Part shown: positions 1 through 10,742 of the stretch, piece after piece
How positions within the stretch are numbered: position 1 is the first letter of the stretch
Layout: the number at the start of each line of letters is the position of its first letter
Origin: Bimuria novae-zelandiae CBS 107.79
Taxonomy: Eukaryota > Ascomycota > Dothideomycetes > Pleosporales > Didymosphaeriaceae
DNA: 64,000 nt
Direction of reading: 5' to 3'
Assembly: GCA_010015655.1 (NCBI GenBank)
Contig: ML976659.1
Coordinates: 447,048-511,047, forward strand
The notes under the pieces: generated by a model
Told to the model about the DNA's origin: nothing
What the model saw: the letters and a program-made list of their open reading frames with translations, nothing else
Databases searched by the model: none
Program-made: the position numbers and the translations under genes

Positions 1-2
1 CT

Positions 3-236
3 GACCTAAACGCTATTGAGCCTTGCTGGCCATGGATGAAGAGAGCTACTACAAAGAAAGGCGCGCCAAAGAGTAGAGCAGAGGCTGTCCGTGCATGGGA
101 GCAGTGCTGGCGAGATCTACCTCAGGAGAAGATACAGGCTTGGATTGAGCGTATTCCTGTCCATATAAAGAAGATCATTGAGCTAGAAGGGGGCAACGAG
201 TACAAGGAGGGCAGGAATCTCCATAGACTTAGATAA
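3..236 (+). pseudogene. Tc1/mariner transposase, C-terminal fragment
   Basis: The reading frame is open from the window edge. It begins DLNAIEPCWPWMKR, the end of the (SP)DxNxIE block that carries the last catalytic Glu of DD34E transposases, and runs about 78 residues to a stop at 234-236. The tail (DLPQEKIQAWIERIPVHIKK) resembles the C terminus of the intact transposase at 6453-7823 (ENLPQHLINKWIDGIPEVV), so the two belong to related families. The 5' part lies outside the window. The fragment is not visibly RIP-mutated. It probably belongs to the element that interrupts the FAD-oxidase gene now starting at 3929, because the 3.6-kb element at 322-3904 sits between its 3' end and that gene. 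It could be part of an intact transposase gene; only the flanking sequence can tell. Confidence 0.75.
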
Positions 237-321
237 TCGGACATATGTCTAAATTCGGAATGTGGCGTATACCCCTGCTCGCCAAGGTGGGCAAGGACTT
301 TTGAAAGGCACCTCCGTAATA

Positions 322-508
322 ATTGGTAGAAATCTTGGCGCCATCGCGAAATTCGCGCCCGCCCCCGCCAAACTCCCATACAAATCGTGAATTTGACTAT
401 GACGCGTTGATAACGGCCCACTATCCGTAGAATACTCGCCCGTAAGACTTGAAGCTGTATAAATACGTATATAGGGCTATACTGACGCTTTTTTTTAGTG
501 GAGTAGTC
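322..508 (+). repeat. left terminal inverted repeat of the 3.6-kb mariner-type element
   Basis: This is the inverse of 3718-3904. Shared landmarks include a GC-rich block around 340-375 and the run of T at about 489-496. Confidence 0.85.
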
Positions 509-514
509 TAATAA

Positions 515-2480
515 TATGGCTGCTAATCGGCCACAGAGGGCGCGTAGGGCCCCTTTAAAGCTCACAGAGCAAGCTGCCGTTGCTAGGGTACCTATACGGG
601 GGCGTAAAACCTAGAAGCAGACTCTATTAATAACCCGTAAGCCTACTAGGGGGCGTTTAGCAGGTAATAAAGGATTAACAGCGCGCGTACAGCGTAAGAA
701 AGTCCGCTAGATAGAGTAACTAATAACTAACTTATGCCTTAGTAAAAGCAGCTATAATAGCTCCTCTAGCGCACCCTACTTAAGTTACTATATAAAATAC
801 TCTAGAAGAGTAGCTAATTATACTATAGTTATTACCGCTACTACTACTACCTTAGTAGCTATTATAGCAGCCTAAGGGCCTTAAGCCCGCCGTCGACCCG
901 CCTACGTTACTAGAGAGGCCTGTTACGCCTCGCGCGCTCCCTCCTACGCTCTATCGCTTAGCTAGCATATTATCACTATCGCCACAGCCTAAGTTTAACA
1001 TAGAGGTAGACTATAAGCTTATTATTAATAGCAAGAGCGCCGTTTACCGCGCTTTAAAGTAATATAATTACTTTATATAGTAGCTTAATAACGTTAAGAA
1101 AGTTGTAAATAAGATACTAAAGTAGCTAGAAGCTTAACTAAATAGGCGCGATTATAAGATTAAGAGTTGTATAGTAGGCTTTCGAGCGGGTATAAAGACA
1201 CGAAAAGTCCTAATAACGCTAGCTAACTTTAGCTAAGTAGAGGAGATAAAGCTTTATAAAGCTATAAACTATTAGGTCTCTAAAACGCCTAGCGTTTAAC
1301 TTATAGAGGTAAGCGTTAAGGTGCGAGTTAGGTCTAGGGCTCTTAAGAAAGCCTTTAAGCGTAACTAATTGTTTAACAAGCTATTATCTAATATAGGTAA
1401 AGTAGCGACGCTACTACTAGAGAGGAACTTACGTCGTTAGTAATAGCTTCTTAATAAGGCAAGAGCTATATAGCGCGTTAATAGTTTAGCGTTAGCGCAG
1501 GACTAGGAGAGATATATCCATAAGCACTAGCTCTATTATAATAGTAAGTATATAAACTTCGAAAATTAGTGCTAGGTAACGCCTAGCTTTAAACACTACG
1601 CTATTACTGCTACTAATTTAAAGTCTTAGGCAAACGCAATTATTACTAGCTAGATAAAGCTTTTCGCGCTGCTAGTTACTCTTATAAACTACTAGTAGAG
1701 TCTTGCTAGCGGTAATAACTAGTTAAAGCGTTAAAGAGGTAAAAAGAAGCGTCGCGATAACTCTAATAGTAATAAGAGCAATAATAAGAAGGAGTTTTAG
1801 CGTAACTATTAACTCCGTAAGCGCAAGAGGGAGCGATAAAGAGCTAAAAATAAGGCTTACTAGCGCAACAAAAGGTATAAGTTACTTAAGCTCTAGCGCG
1901 ATAAGGCCTAGCTATAGTTAAACTTAGGCGTATTTAGCTAGCTAGTCATGCTAGTAGCTCCTTAGGTAGCTAATTTGCTATATCCTGTGGCTACTGCTTA
2001 TCCTCAGAGAGCTCCTCTATTATAGCTATAGTAGCTATAATAGTATTACTCGCTCTTGCCAAGTCAACGTCCGCGTACGCCGGGGAGCGCTCTCGCCATC
2101 CTAGTACTAAGTTCAAGCCCTGTAAGCGGCCAGGAAGACACAAGGGCAATTATAAGAAACTTTTTCAACTAGCTAGTCGCCTAGTAGCTAGAGGAAGATC
2201 GCTACAATTATTAGTAGGCTTAAAAGGTAGCTATATTAGAGAAGTAGACTATTAAGGATCTTAAAGAGATATCTAACGTTAGCGGAGAGCTCTATAAGAT
2301 CGCGATTAGTAAACGCTTTAAACTTAAGAATAGAGTTATCTAGCACCTATAAAAGGACCTTAAAAAGTTTAAATAGCACTATAAAGCTACTACTGCTGCT
2401 GCTACTAGGCTCGTAAATATAGGTTCTAGGGGCGTAGTAGGTAGAGGAGTAGCTTGCTAAGTTGGTAGAAGACGCAAAAG
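515..2480 (+). other. RIP-degraded second reading frame inside the element
   Basis: From the ATG at 515 the frame begins MAANRPQRARRAPLKLTEQ and reads about 28 residues to a TAG, then goes on as basic, Lys/Arg-rich stretches broken by many TAG and TAA codons. The wording (for example RKRKRERQRAKNKAY-like runs near 1810-1860, if TAG is read as Gln or Trp) suggests a former protein-coding gene converging on the transposase. I cannot assign a family. No intact ORF remains, so this is either a second transposon ORF or captured host sequence. Confidence 0.35.
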
Positions 2481-2600
2481 TTAGATATTAGATAGGCGAT
2501 TTTGTTTTACTACGTCACTAGCTCGCTTAGTAGCTATAGTATATATAAATTTCTAACTTAACAACTTTAATAGCTCTATTAATAGCTCTACGCTCTACTA

Positions 2601-3545
2601 CTACCCCCACATCTCTCTATAGGCCTCTAAAAGTCGCTCCTTGCTCTCTATCCTATACAGGCCATCAGCGGCGTGCTTAAAATGCTTTTTTACAAACCAA
2701 TCGCAGCGACTTTCGCGGATAGAGCCCCTTAGAAAGTTGCCAAAGTTATTAAACCACCATCGTACATGGCAGTAGTTACGGCGGATCTAAGCCTTTAAGA
2801 CGCCAAAGGTGAGCTTAATTAGATTAAAATCTAGCGAATACGGCGGCAGGAACCTAACAATATAGCTAGCTTTTTTAATTACCTTTACTACCTCCTAGTT
2901 CGTATAAATTAAGACATTATTAAGTACTATAACTATTAGCTTCTAGCCGTACGCTAACTAGAGCGTTAGTAAAAGTAAGTCGCGGATCTAATTAAGAAAG
3001 TCTTTATGGCTATAATAGCCCTCCTTTACGCCAGTATAGGGCAGGTAACCGTTAATAGTGTACGCTAGAAGAATTGCCCAGGTTTTACCACGCCGTACGT
3101 CCTAGAAGTATTAATTTATAAAGCCTATTAGGGCGTAGGCCTTATGTCGCCAGCCAGTCTTCTCGTTAAAGATTAACTTGTTGAGAAATACTAAATTAGC
3201 AGTAATAAATTATCTTATACACTTACGATAGGCCTCCTGGAGCTCCTTGTTACGTAATATAGATATAGGTCGCAGGGCGCGCTCGCTCCACCTACGGTCC
3301 TTAATTAGCCAACTAATCGTTAATCGGTGTACTCGAACGCCTCTCTCCATCCATAGCCAATATACAATCTTGTCCTGATACATCCAGCCGCTCTGGAAAA
3401 GCTTATCGTACAGCGCTTGCTCATCGTCGGGTGATAGTTTACGCGGGCGACCGAGTACTACGCCAGGTTTGCTAGGCTTGCAGGTGCTCCTATATAGCTT
3501 TAAGTTCTGCTTGATTTTGTACACCTCTAACAGCGACATATCCAC
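2601..3545 (-). pseudogene. DDE (Tc1-like) transposase inactivated by RIP
   Basis: The first 112 codons (3545 down to 3210) are open. They encode an N-terminal DNA-binding part with a GRPRKLSPDDEQALYDKLF block and a helix-turn-helix-like region. Beyond that the frame has many TAG/TAA stops, but the DDE domain can still be followed to a natural stop at 2601-2603. All three catalytic residues are altered by transitions. The first Asp in FLDES-type context is AAC (FLNKL, codon 3182-3180). The second, in VLDNxSIHTN-type context, is AAT (codon 2921-2919). The Glu of SPDFNPIE is AAG (SLDFNLIK, codon 2816-2814). The spacing between the second and third is 34 residues, so the family is DD34E. It cannot be active. 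Confidence 0.88.
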
Positions 3546-3717
3546 CGTATTAGCGATATTAGCATAATGCTAACTAAGTAGTAAAAAGCGATAAATATTA
3601 AGTTAACGACGTAGATTAAGGCTATAGCTCTTTATTATAAGCTATTAAGGTAATGCTAGCAGGCGACGCGCTTATGTAGGCGTAAGGAGATAACTACTAA
3701 TACTATAGGCTTAAAAT

Positions 3718-3904
3718 ATAAACTTCTTTACTAAAAAAAGCGTTAGTATAGCCCTATACACGTATTTGTATAGCTTTAAGTCTTATAAGCAAGTATTCTA
3801 CGGATAGTAGGCTATTATTAACGCGTCATAGTTAAATTTACGATTTGTATGGGAGTTTGGCGGGGGCGCGCGAATTTCGCGATGGCGCCAAGATTTCTAC
3901 CGAT
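3718..3904 (-). repeat. right terminal inverted repeat of the 3.6-kb mariner-type element
   Basis: Partner of 322-508, followed directly by the TA at 3905-3906. Confidence 0.85.
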
Positions 3905-3928
3905 TATTGCACGCGATAGATGCGCTAG

Positions 3929-4735
3929 CTTATGTGGGGAGGTAGCCGTGACCATACCGAAGTAGACATCCCTGCTCTCCGCAAGGCGTTCGTCAACATG
4001 ACCAACAATGCACCCGACGACCCGAACGCCGCTCACTGGATGATCCACGCTTCTGCACAGCAAGCACCAGGATTGAAGATCGTTAGTTCAGAGCTCGAGT
4101 ATCCAACGCAATTCTCACCGTCTGCACCTCCGGCCATCTTCAAAGACTACCTCGCAATTCCAGCAACCCACGATGATACCGCAAATCGTACCCTTGCGGA
4201 GATTACCGTCTTGTTGAACAACAGCATGCCGCCTGGCAACAGGCAGACGTTCTGGTCCGCTGCGTTCAAGAACGACCTGGGGATTGTCGATTATATTGGT
4301 GACCACTTCTACTCGGCGGTGGCGGGCAAGTACCCAATTGCCAGTATCGCGTATCAGTCGATTTCCAAGCCTGCCTTGACAGCGATGGCAAGGAATGGTG
4401 GAAATGCGCTGGGGCTGAAGGCTGCCGAGGGCCCGTTCTTCCATGTTCTTCTTGCCATCATTTGGCAGGATGTGTCCCAAGACGCAGCGATTTATAATGA
4501 TGCCAAGGCTTTCATTGATAACATCACCGCTGAGGCGAAGAGGCGGAATGTGGCATCAAACTACATTTACATGAATTACGCGAGTCCATACCAGAAGGTT
4601 GTTGAAGGATATGGATCAACGAACGCAGCTAAGCTGAAGTCGATTGCGAATAAGTACGATCCTACGGAGGTTTTCCAGAGACTGCGGCCCGGCGGCTTCA
4701 AGCTGAATGGCGCACCGTTCGGGACGAGCCCATAG
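3929..4735 (+). pseudogene. FAD-linked (BBE-type) oxidase, 5' half lost
   Basis: The frame is open to a stop at 4733-4735 and encodes the C-terminal half of a fungal PCMH/BBE flavin oxidase. It starts at an LMWGGSR block, which lies in the middle of such proteins, and ends with the berberine-bridge C-terminal segment (NYASPYQKVVEGYG, then KYDPTEVFQRLRPGGFKL). A TAG lies directly upstream in frame at 3926-3928. Everything 5' of it is transposon sequence, so the signal peptide, the FAD-binding PCMH domain and the promoter are missing. An ATG at 3932 would give 267 residues without the flavin-attachment region, so I read this as a truncated gene. The family oxidises small alcohols, sugars or secondary metabolites; the substrate cannot be told. 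Confidence 0.8.
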
Positions 4736-5268
4736 GAGCACTTGGTTTGTACATTCCCATCAATAAAATATTTATTCCATTTGCGGTGGTACCTGCCGCT
4801 ATGCTTTGCGGTAAATATGTCAACCGCTCCAGCTCGCTCGCAGAGGTCTGCCAAATGGGCGGACTAAGCTCATTAACATGTAAATTCTGGCGAAAGCTCT
4901 TGGTGAGTATTTGCGGCCGCTGTGGTGTGCTAGTGAGGTATGGAATGGAGAGATGGGAAATGCAGGAAGGGATGTATCTTGCTGACTAAGTGGCGCGCAC
5001 GGACCTGTGCTAAAGGCTCATGGTTGCAACTTCCTCGGCCCAGTCTTCCACTCGTTCACTTTCTACAGCATTAACATCACCATCCACCATTCATATTGCC
5101 AACCTGTGAAGCTGTGCATTCAGTGTGCTTCAGTAGCACCTCAATGCTGACCTAAATATATACAATAACCCAGCCATCGACCAACGCCACGCCTTCTGAT
5201 CCGATCCTCAGTCAATACTCTTACATGTCGAATACAAGCCAGTGCACGACCACCGCGGTTTCAATGAT
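4736..5268. other. intergenic, nothing recognised
   Basis: 3' flank of the truncated oxidase and 3' flank of the hemerythrin-like gene (convergent). No ORF with coding character was seen. Confidence 0.6.
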
Positions 5269-6057
5269 CTATTTCTCGGGGAACTTCCTGAACAGGTCTG
5301 CTAGCTTGTCCATCGGAGCGGCCAACAGTCCCGCCAACGACTCGAAATAAGGGTTCTGATGGAACGTAAGCTGGGTTCAGGATACAAGGGCCAGCGGAAC
5401 ACTGCACATACCTCGCCGGCAGACGGATGAGAACGCGTGGGGATGAAAGCCTTCACGCGCTGGAAGTTGACAGCGAGCTTCGTAGACGCCTCCTCATGTT
5501 GGCTGAGAACTTTCTCGAATTTGGGTAGATCGTTCTGCTCTTCTTCCTGGATGTGCTTCTCCAGAATCGCCCAAAGGGACTTGAGTTCCGGTACGTAATC
5601 AGGATGTGAAGCTTTCAAGTTCTGGAACTTCTTGAGGTGCTCCTTGACCTGATGATGCTGCTTGCGATCACTTTCGGCCATGTTCTTTCCCTCCTGACCG
5701 AGGTACTTCTCGAAGGCTGGATATATAACAAGTTCCTCGGCAATGGAATGACGGGCCAGCTCCCAGGTAACTAATAGTGGAGATACATGTCAGCTTCGCA
5801 CATTTACTTTCAATGCAGGCACACCTACACTGGTTGCCGTATCGGTCCTGGTGGTCGTGATCGTTTGAATTGTTGACAACCTCATTGTAGAACTGTTTCA
5901 GCTCCTTGTGGTCGTGGATAATAGGCTCGCTGACTGTCGACAACGCGGCAATATGGGCCCGAAGAGATGCGAGACGGGCGTTCGCTGGAGCGACAACCGC
6001 CTGGGGCCGGCACGCAGCGCGTGCGACTGGGACGGCGAAATTGCGCGCTGCGAACAT
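5269..6057 (-). CDS. hemerythrin HHE cation-binding domain protein
   Basis: Three exons: 5829-6057, 5412-5770 and 5269-5355, with introns of 58 bp (GTAGGT...TTAG) and 56 bp (GTATGT...TCAG). The product has 224 residues. The ATG at 6057 starts MFAARNFAVPVARAACRP, an Arg/Ala-rich amphipathic leader that looks like a mitochondrial presequence. The body carries the His/Glu pattern of HHE domains: IIHDHKELKQFYNEV, then a helix with HSIAEELVIYPAFEK, then HHQVKEHL, then HIQEEEQNDLPKF. These would form a four-helix bundle with a diiron or other metal site. Fungal homologues are poorly characterised; oxygen, nitric oxide or iron handling is inferred from the family only. The splice junctions keep the helices in frame. 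Confidence 0.85.
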
Positions 6058-6315
6058 ATTGAAATCAGATACTAACAAGGGCTGCAAATCGATGTGTCTA
6101 TGGATGCGGGCTCGGTGAGCACCTGGTAGATTTTATTCGAGCTACCCGCGTCGCGATTACTTCTGACGTCCCGAGGAGCTTTCGCCCAAGCAACACGCAA
6201 CAGGAATCAATCTTCTCCGGGGAAAGTACCGACCAATGATTGCGTAGCAGTTGTTCAGCTTCTTGCATACTCTCCAGATGTGGCGTTGCACTGTCTATAA
6301 CAAGTTGCCGGTCTA

Positions 6316-8013
6316 CGAGGAGCTCGTAATAATTGAGGAATAGCGCCAACGCGCATGGACCTCTCCACCTCACCTACGCATCAACACGACGAAGTCGTCA
6401 ACTTCTCCACGCCTTTACTCCACCAAAACACGCCCAAATTTCTTCGAAAAAAATGCCAATCGCTCGCAGAAAGCTCCGCAAGACGACTCCCGCGAAATCC
6501 CGACCCTCGCGGACCGCGCGTCGCGAATTACCGGCCGCGACAAAGGGATACGCCGTCGGCGCGATGGCGGCAGGAGTATCGCAATACTCTCTCGCAAAAC
6601 AGCTTCCCGTGGCCCAGGGATCCCTCAGCAAGCTGTTCGCCCGTACAAAGGAGCGCGCAGAGGCCTCGAAGCTCCCTCTCTGGGATTCACATCTCTACGA
6701 AACCGAACCTGGCCGTGGAGCTCCAGAAAAGCTCCTGACGGCGGAGCAAAAAGACGCGGTCATCGCTATTGCGACCCAGAACCGAGAAGCACGTGAAAAA
6801 CAGAGCTGGCAGGCCATTTCTGACGGAGATTTCGATCATATACAGCTGCCCACGCGCCTCAGCGTCAGCAGCTTCGAAAACATCATGTATGAAGCTGGGT
6901 ACGCCCGGAGAGCTCCAGGCTTCAAACCAACGCTCGACGACGCTCAGCGCAAGCGTCGCCTTCAATGGGCGATCGAGCACAACCCAGATAAACACGAGTA
7001 CGGCGATGGCCTAGGCTTCAATTTCCGGCGCGTTATATATACTGATGAGACACCAGCGCGTGTGGGCGAGCAGCGCGGCATGCTGAGGTCCTGGGCAAAG
7101 GCCGATGGGACGTACGCCCCTGACGTAAAACGGCCGAAAATACGCAACAATTGCGCCCTCCAGTTCTACGGCAGCTTTACGTACGATACGAAGGGGCCAT
7201 ATTACATATACGGCAAAGAGTCTCCGGAGGCCAAAAAGCAAGCAAAACAAGCTCTCGATGAGGAGAATCAGCGCAATAAGAAGCAGAGAGAAAAGCTCGT
7301 TCCTACGGCCCGCGCTGCCCTCGGAGAGCTCGGAGAAAGTGAGGCTAATAGTAGAGCGTGGGCATGGGCAAAACACCACGAATTAAAGCGCGGAGATCGC
7401 TCTCGTGGAGGTGTAGATGGTTACCGCCATCGTGAGGAGGTCCTGAAGCCCTTGCTGGTGCCCTGGATCAATTCTCTATATGAAGAAGGCAGAGCGCCTT
7501 TGCTGCTCGAGGACGGAGCTCCTGTTCATACAGCAAGGATCTCAGTCGAATATCTTGAAGTTTCGCATATACAGAAGCTCCCCTGGCCAGGGCACTCACC
7601 AGACGTCAACGCTGAGGAGCATGCTTGGCCCTGGATCCGGCGTCATATAACGCAGGACTTTCTGCCATCTACATGCGAGGATCAGTGCCGTTTTCAATGG
7701 TCGTATGAGTGGGAGAATCTCCCCCAGCATCTCATCAACAAGTGGATTGACGGAATTCCTGAAGTTGTACGTCAGATAATCAAGTATGGCGGTGACAATT
7801 GCTTTCACGACGGAGGGGGCTGAAAAACGCCTTCTCAACACCATATCTCAGCTTCAAAATCGCCTAGATAGGTAATTAATTCTCTATCGTCTACATGTCC
7901 AAAACCCCGAAGAAAATCGCTTTTGTATGAGGATTTGTACGGGGGAGCGATTTTTGACGGGGGGCCAAGAATGCTAGCGTTTGCGCTATTCCTCAATTAT
8001 TACGAGCTCCTCG
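6316..8013 (+). mobile_element. intact Tc1/mariner element
   Basis: Terminal inverted repeats of at least 31 bp match exactly (left 6316-6346, beginning CGAGGAGCTCGTAATAATTG; right 7983-8013). TA dinucleotides flank both ends (6314-6315 and 8014-8015). The 1,698-bp element carries one open transposase gene and shows none of the transition damage seen in the other elements of this window. It lies between the hemerythrin-like gene and the catalase gene, in their 5' flanks. Confidence 0.93.
6453..7823 (+). CDS. Tc1/mariner DDE transposase
   Basis: 456 residues from the ATG at 6453; the frame is also open upstream but only through non-ATG codons. The N terminus is basic and is followed by a helix-turn-helix region (GVSQYSLAKQLPVAQGSLSKL). 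The catalytic core shows IYTDETPARVG (first Asp), LLLEDGAPVHTA (second Asp) and SPDVNAEEHAW (Glu), with 34 residues between the second Asp and the Glu. All three acidic residues are present, so the enzyme may be active. It would excise and reinsert the 6316-8013 element at TA sites. A Lys/Glu-rich insert of about 70 residues lies between the first and second Asp. Confidence 0.92.
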   Translation: MPIARRKLRKTTPAKSRPSRTARRELPAATKGYAVGAMAAGVSQYSLAKQLPVAQGSLSKLFARTKERAEASKLPLWDSHLYETEPGRGAPEKLLTAEQKDAVIAIATQNREAREKQSWQAISDGDFDHIQLPTRLSVSSFENIMYEAGYARRAPGFKPTLDDAQRKRRLQWAIEHNPDKHEYGDGLGFNFRRVIYTDETPARVGEQRGMLRSWAKADGTYAPDVKRPKIRNNCALQFYGSFTYDTKGPYYIYGKESPEAKKQAKQALDEENQRNKKQREKLVPTARAALGELGESEANSRAWAWAKHHELKRGDRSRGGVDGYRHREEVLKPLLVPWINSLYEEGRAPLLLEDGAPVHTARISVEYLEVSHIQKLPWPGHSPDVNAEEHAWPWIRRHITQDFLPSTCEDQCRFQWSYEWENLPQHLINKWIDGIPEVVRQIIKYGGDNCFHDGGG

Positions 8014-8015
8014 TA

Positions 8016-8373
8016 TGCTGAGTTACGTATTTGTTGCGTTACTGTGAATTGTACCAGCCAATCAACTTCGCTTTGATCGGCCTGACGCAACTTTCCCATC
8101 ACCTCTCATGCATATTCTCGACTTTCCCATGCGCACAACGCCGCCTTAGCGTACCGAGGCGGACGCAGACGCTGAGGAATTTGACGTGCTCCTGTCGTCG
8201 TGTGTTCTACCAGGCCCGTTTCAGCCATAATACCAATACTCCCAACGTCAGAGAGCCATCACCTTGACATCGTGGACAGGCATGCATCCTACTAAGATGC
8301 TTCATTTACGCGACCATGGCGTACGGTCGTCCCGCCGACCCCTCCTTAAGCTCGACTTGATCCCTCGTGTGCA
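8016..8373. other. catalase 5' flank
   Basis: About 360 bp between the right transposon end and the catalase start. Pyrimidine-rich patches occur, but no clear TATA box or other motif was seen. The transposon insertion places foreign DNA about 360 bp upstream of the catalase ATG. Confidence 0.5.
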
Positions 8374-10247
8374 ATGGAGATTCCTTCTAACCTAGCCTTC
8401 AAACTACCCACAATGACCAGCACAAACGCAAACTCCAACCAGACGGACCGTTTGAAGCACCCCCTTGAGGCCACCGCAATGGCCATCAAGGGAGCCAGCT
8501 CGGGGGAGGGGCGTGCTCCTCGGGCTATGCACATGCAGAGCTCGAACGAGGGTCCCGCCGACATCATCGGGAAGGTGTCCGGTGCTGTGCAAGGCGGACT
8601 GCGCGAAGATGACGGCCCTTACTTTACCAACAACGAAGGCATTCCTTGGCCTGATGCGGAACACAGCAAGACCATCGGTGGTATTCCAGTGGCCAGCGAT
8701 GTGTTTCTCTTCCAGAAGCAGCAAACCTTCAACAGATCGAAGAACCTCGAGCGCATGGTACACCCATGCGGCTCAGGCGCTTTCGGCTACTTCGAGGCTA
8801 CCAAAGATGTCACGGATCTCACAAAGGCCAACTTCCTGCAGACTGTTGGCGAGAAGACGCCAATCTTCATTCGCTTTAGTACCGTCACCCCCGGACGCGA
8901 GTACCCCGACGAGGCTCGTAACCCTCGTGGCTTTGCGATCAAGTTCTATACCGGCGAGGGCAACTACGACATTGTTGGATTGAACTTCCCTGTCTTCTTC
9001 TGTCGTGATCCTATTCAGGGCCCGGACGTTATTCGTTCGCAGTGGCGTACCCCCAAGAACTTCCTCTTCGACTACGATGCCATCTTCGACTTGCTTGGCA
9101 ACACACCGGAGGGCAACCATGCCGGTCTCATGTTCTTCAGTGACCATGGCACGCCCCAAGGCTGGCGCTTCAACCACGGGTATGGGTGCCATACGTTCAA
9201 ATGGGTGAATTCAGAGAACGAGTGGGTCTACATAAAATATCACTTCATCGCCGAGCACGGGCAGAAGCAATTCACCCAGGAGCAAGCGACACAAATGTGT
9301 GGAGAGGACCCTGACTACTCCAAGCGCGATCTTTGGGAGACGATTGAGAACGGCGAGGAGGTCAAGTGGACGGCGTATGTGCAGGTGATGAAGCCTCAAG
9401 ACGCCGACCCTGACAAGCTTGGCTTCGACCCTTTCGATGTCACCAAGATCTGGCCACGAGCGCAGTTTCCCATGCAAGAGTTCGGTCGCTTAGTCCTCAA
9501 CAAGAACCCCGAGGACTTCCACCGCGACGTCGAGCAGGCCGCCTTCTCGCCAGGCAGCATGGTCCCGGGTATCGAGGACTCGCCTGACCCGCTCCTCCAG
9601 TTCCGTATGTTCTTCTACCGTGATGCACAGTACCACCGTATCGGCGTGAATCTGCACCAGATTCCCGTCAATTGCCCCTTCATGGCGAAGTCGTTCTCGT
9701 CTCTCAACTTTGACGGCCAGATGCGCGTCGACGCCAACCATTCTGGCAACAAGCAGTACGCACCCAATAGCTTCGCACACAAGTTCCGACCCGACGTTGC
9801 CGAGGCACCGTACCAGGTCAGCGACAACATCATGAGCCGGAAGAGCCACTACTGGCACGAGGGTAAGCGCAATGAGTATGACCAGGCGAAAGACCTCTGG
9901 TCGCGCGTCATGAGCGAGCAGGAAAGGAAGAACACGATTAAGAACACTGCGAACATGCTCAAATTTGTCAAGTTCCCTGTGATCCAGGTACGTTCACACA
10001 CATGTTACGCACTTTTCACACATACTGACAAGCATGATAGAAGAAGTACCTCGCCCAAGTACACAACATCGGCACCGATCTGTCGCAGGGCATCTACGAC
10101 CAGCTTCCCAAGCCCGCCTTCGAGTTTAGCGAGGTCGAGGAGCTCTCTCAGACGGCACATGAGTGGTATAAGGAGAAGAAGTTCAGGCCCACCGCTGGCG
10201 AGAGGCTGACCGGCTTCGCTCCTACCCAGCCCGTCTACAACTACTGA
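8374..10247 (+). CDS. monofunctional heme catalase
   Basis: Two exons: 8374-9987 and 10041-10247, with a 53-bp intron (GTACGT...ATAG). The product has 606 residues from the ATG at 8374, or 593 from the ATG at 8413, which has the better start context. It converts hydrogen peroxide to water and oxygen. Catalytic residues, numbered from 8374, are His130 in MVHPCGSGAFGYFE, Asn204 in VGLNFPVFFCRDP and the heme-ligand Tyr415 in RMFFYRDAQYHRIG. The RFSTV and GTPQGWRFNHGYG blocks are also present. The C terminus (PTQPVYNY) follows the family's NADPH-binding region without the extra flavodoxin-like domain of large fungal catalases, so this is a small-subunit type with an extended N terminus. There is no SKL-type peroxisome signal and no clear secretion signal. 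The next gene on the same strand encodes the Cys-Pro repeat protein. Confidence 0.93.
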
Positions 10248-10742
10248 GTGGAGGAACGATGCGGTTGCTATTGGTAGCGTGATACCAGCTGTACTCGTCG
10301 CAATGATCAATGCGGTTGTCCCTATTGTTTCATCTCGCACCTGCATCTCGATGGCTAATCTGTCTGGCAGCATGACGACGCGATGAAGTAGGCTTGGCTC
10401 TTGATGGGATGAACGAGAGTTGGCGAGCCCCTGGGTGGCTTCGTTTAGCCGCCCAATCACAGAGCTTGCATTATGCTTACGTATTTGGTCTTGGCGCATT
10501 GGCATTCCGATTTGTCTGATTGGCTGGTTAGAGTCAGAAAGGTTATGACATCATCGCGTTCCTCGAGCTTCCCCAGGCAGCTCCGCAAATGGCTGAGGGC
10601 AGCCGCGACGCTAACGCTAGCATTCAAACTGCCCCTCACGCCGCGGAAAGTACAGCCCACTCTTCTCCCGCTGCTTCACCGCGTTGAAGACAAACATCGA
10701 CCAAGAACACGAATCGCACTTGACATCTCCAACACATCCAAC
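10248..10742. other. intergenic, catalase 3' flank and promoter of the next gene
   Basis: No gene was recognised. This 495-bp stretch is the only spacer between two genes on the same strand. Confidence 0.5.

Larger units (their letters stand above)
322..3904. mobile_element. RIP-degraded Tc1/mariner-type element with long inverted repeats
   Basis: Both ends carry the same inverted sequence. The outer bases read ATTGGTAGAAATCTTGGCGC on the left and its inverse on the right (ending GATTTCTACCGAT). Similarity continues inward for about 187 bp (322-508 against 3718-3904), with differences that are mostly transitions plus small indels. TA dinucleotides flank both ends (320-321 and 3905-3906), as expected for Tc1/mariner insertion. 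The interior is rich in TA, TAG and TAA. It holds a dead DDE transposase on the minus strand (2601-3545) and a second degraded reading frame on the plus strand from 515. The 3.6-kb size and the 187-bp inverted repeats are large for the family. Confidence 0.85.

Noticed and set aside
122..565. 147-residue minus-strand open frame
   Set aside because: It overlaps the end of the Tc1 fragment and the left inverted repeat of the 3.6-kb element, and has no protein-like pattern.
8465..9858. Several long frames on both strands inside the catalase gene
   Set aside because: They are shadows caused by the GC-rich third positions of the catalase codons; none has family motifs.
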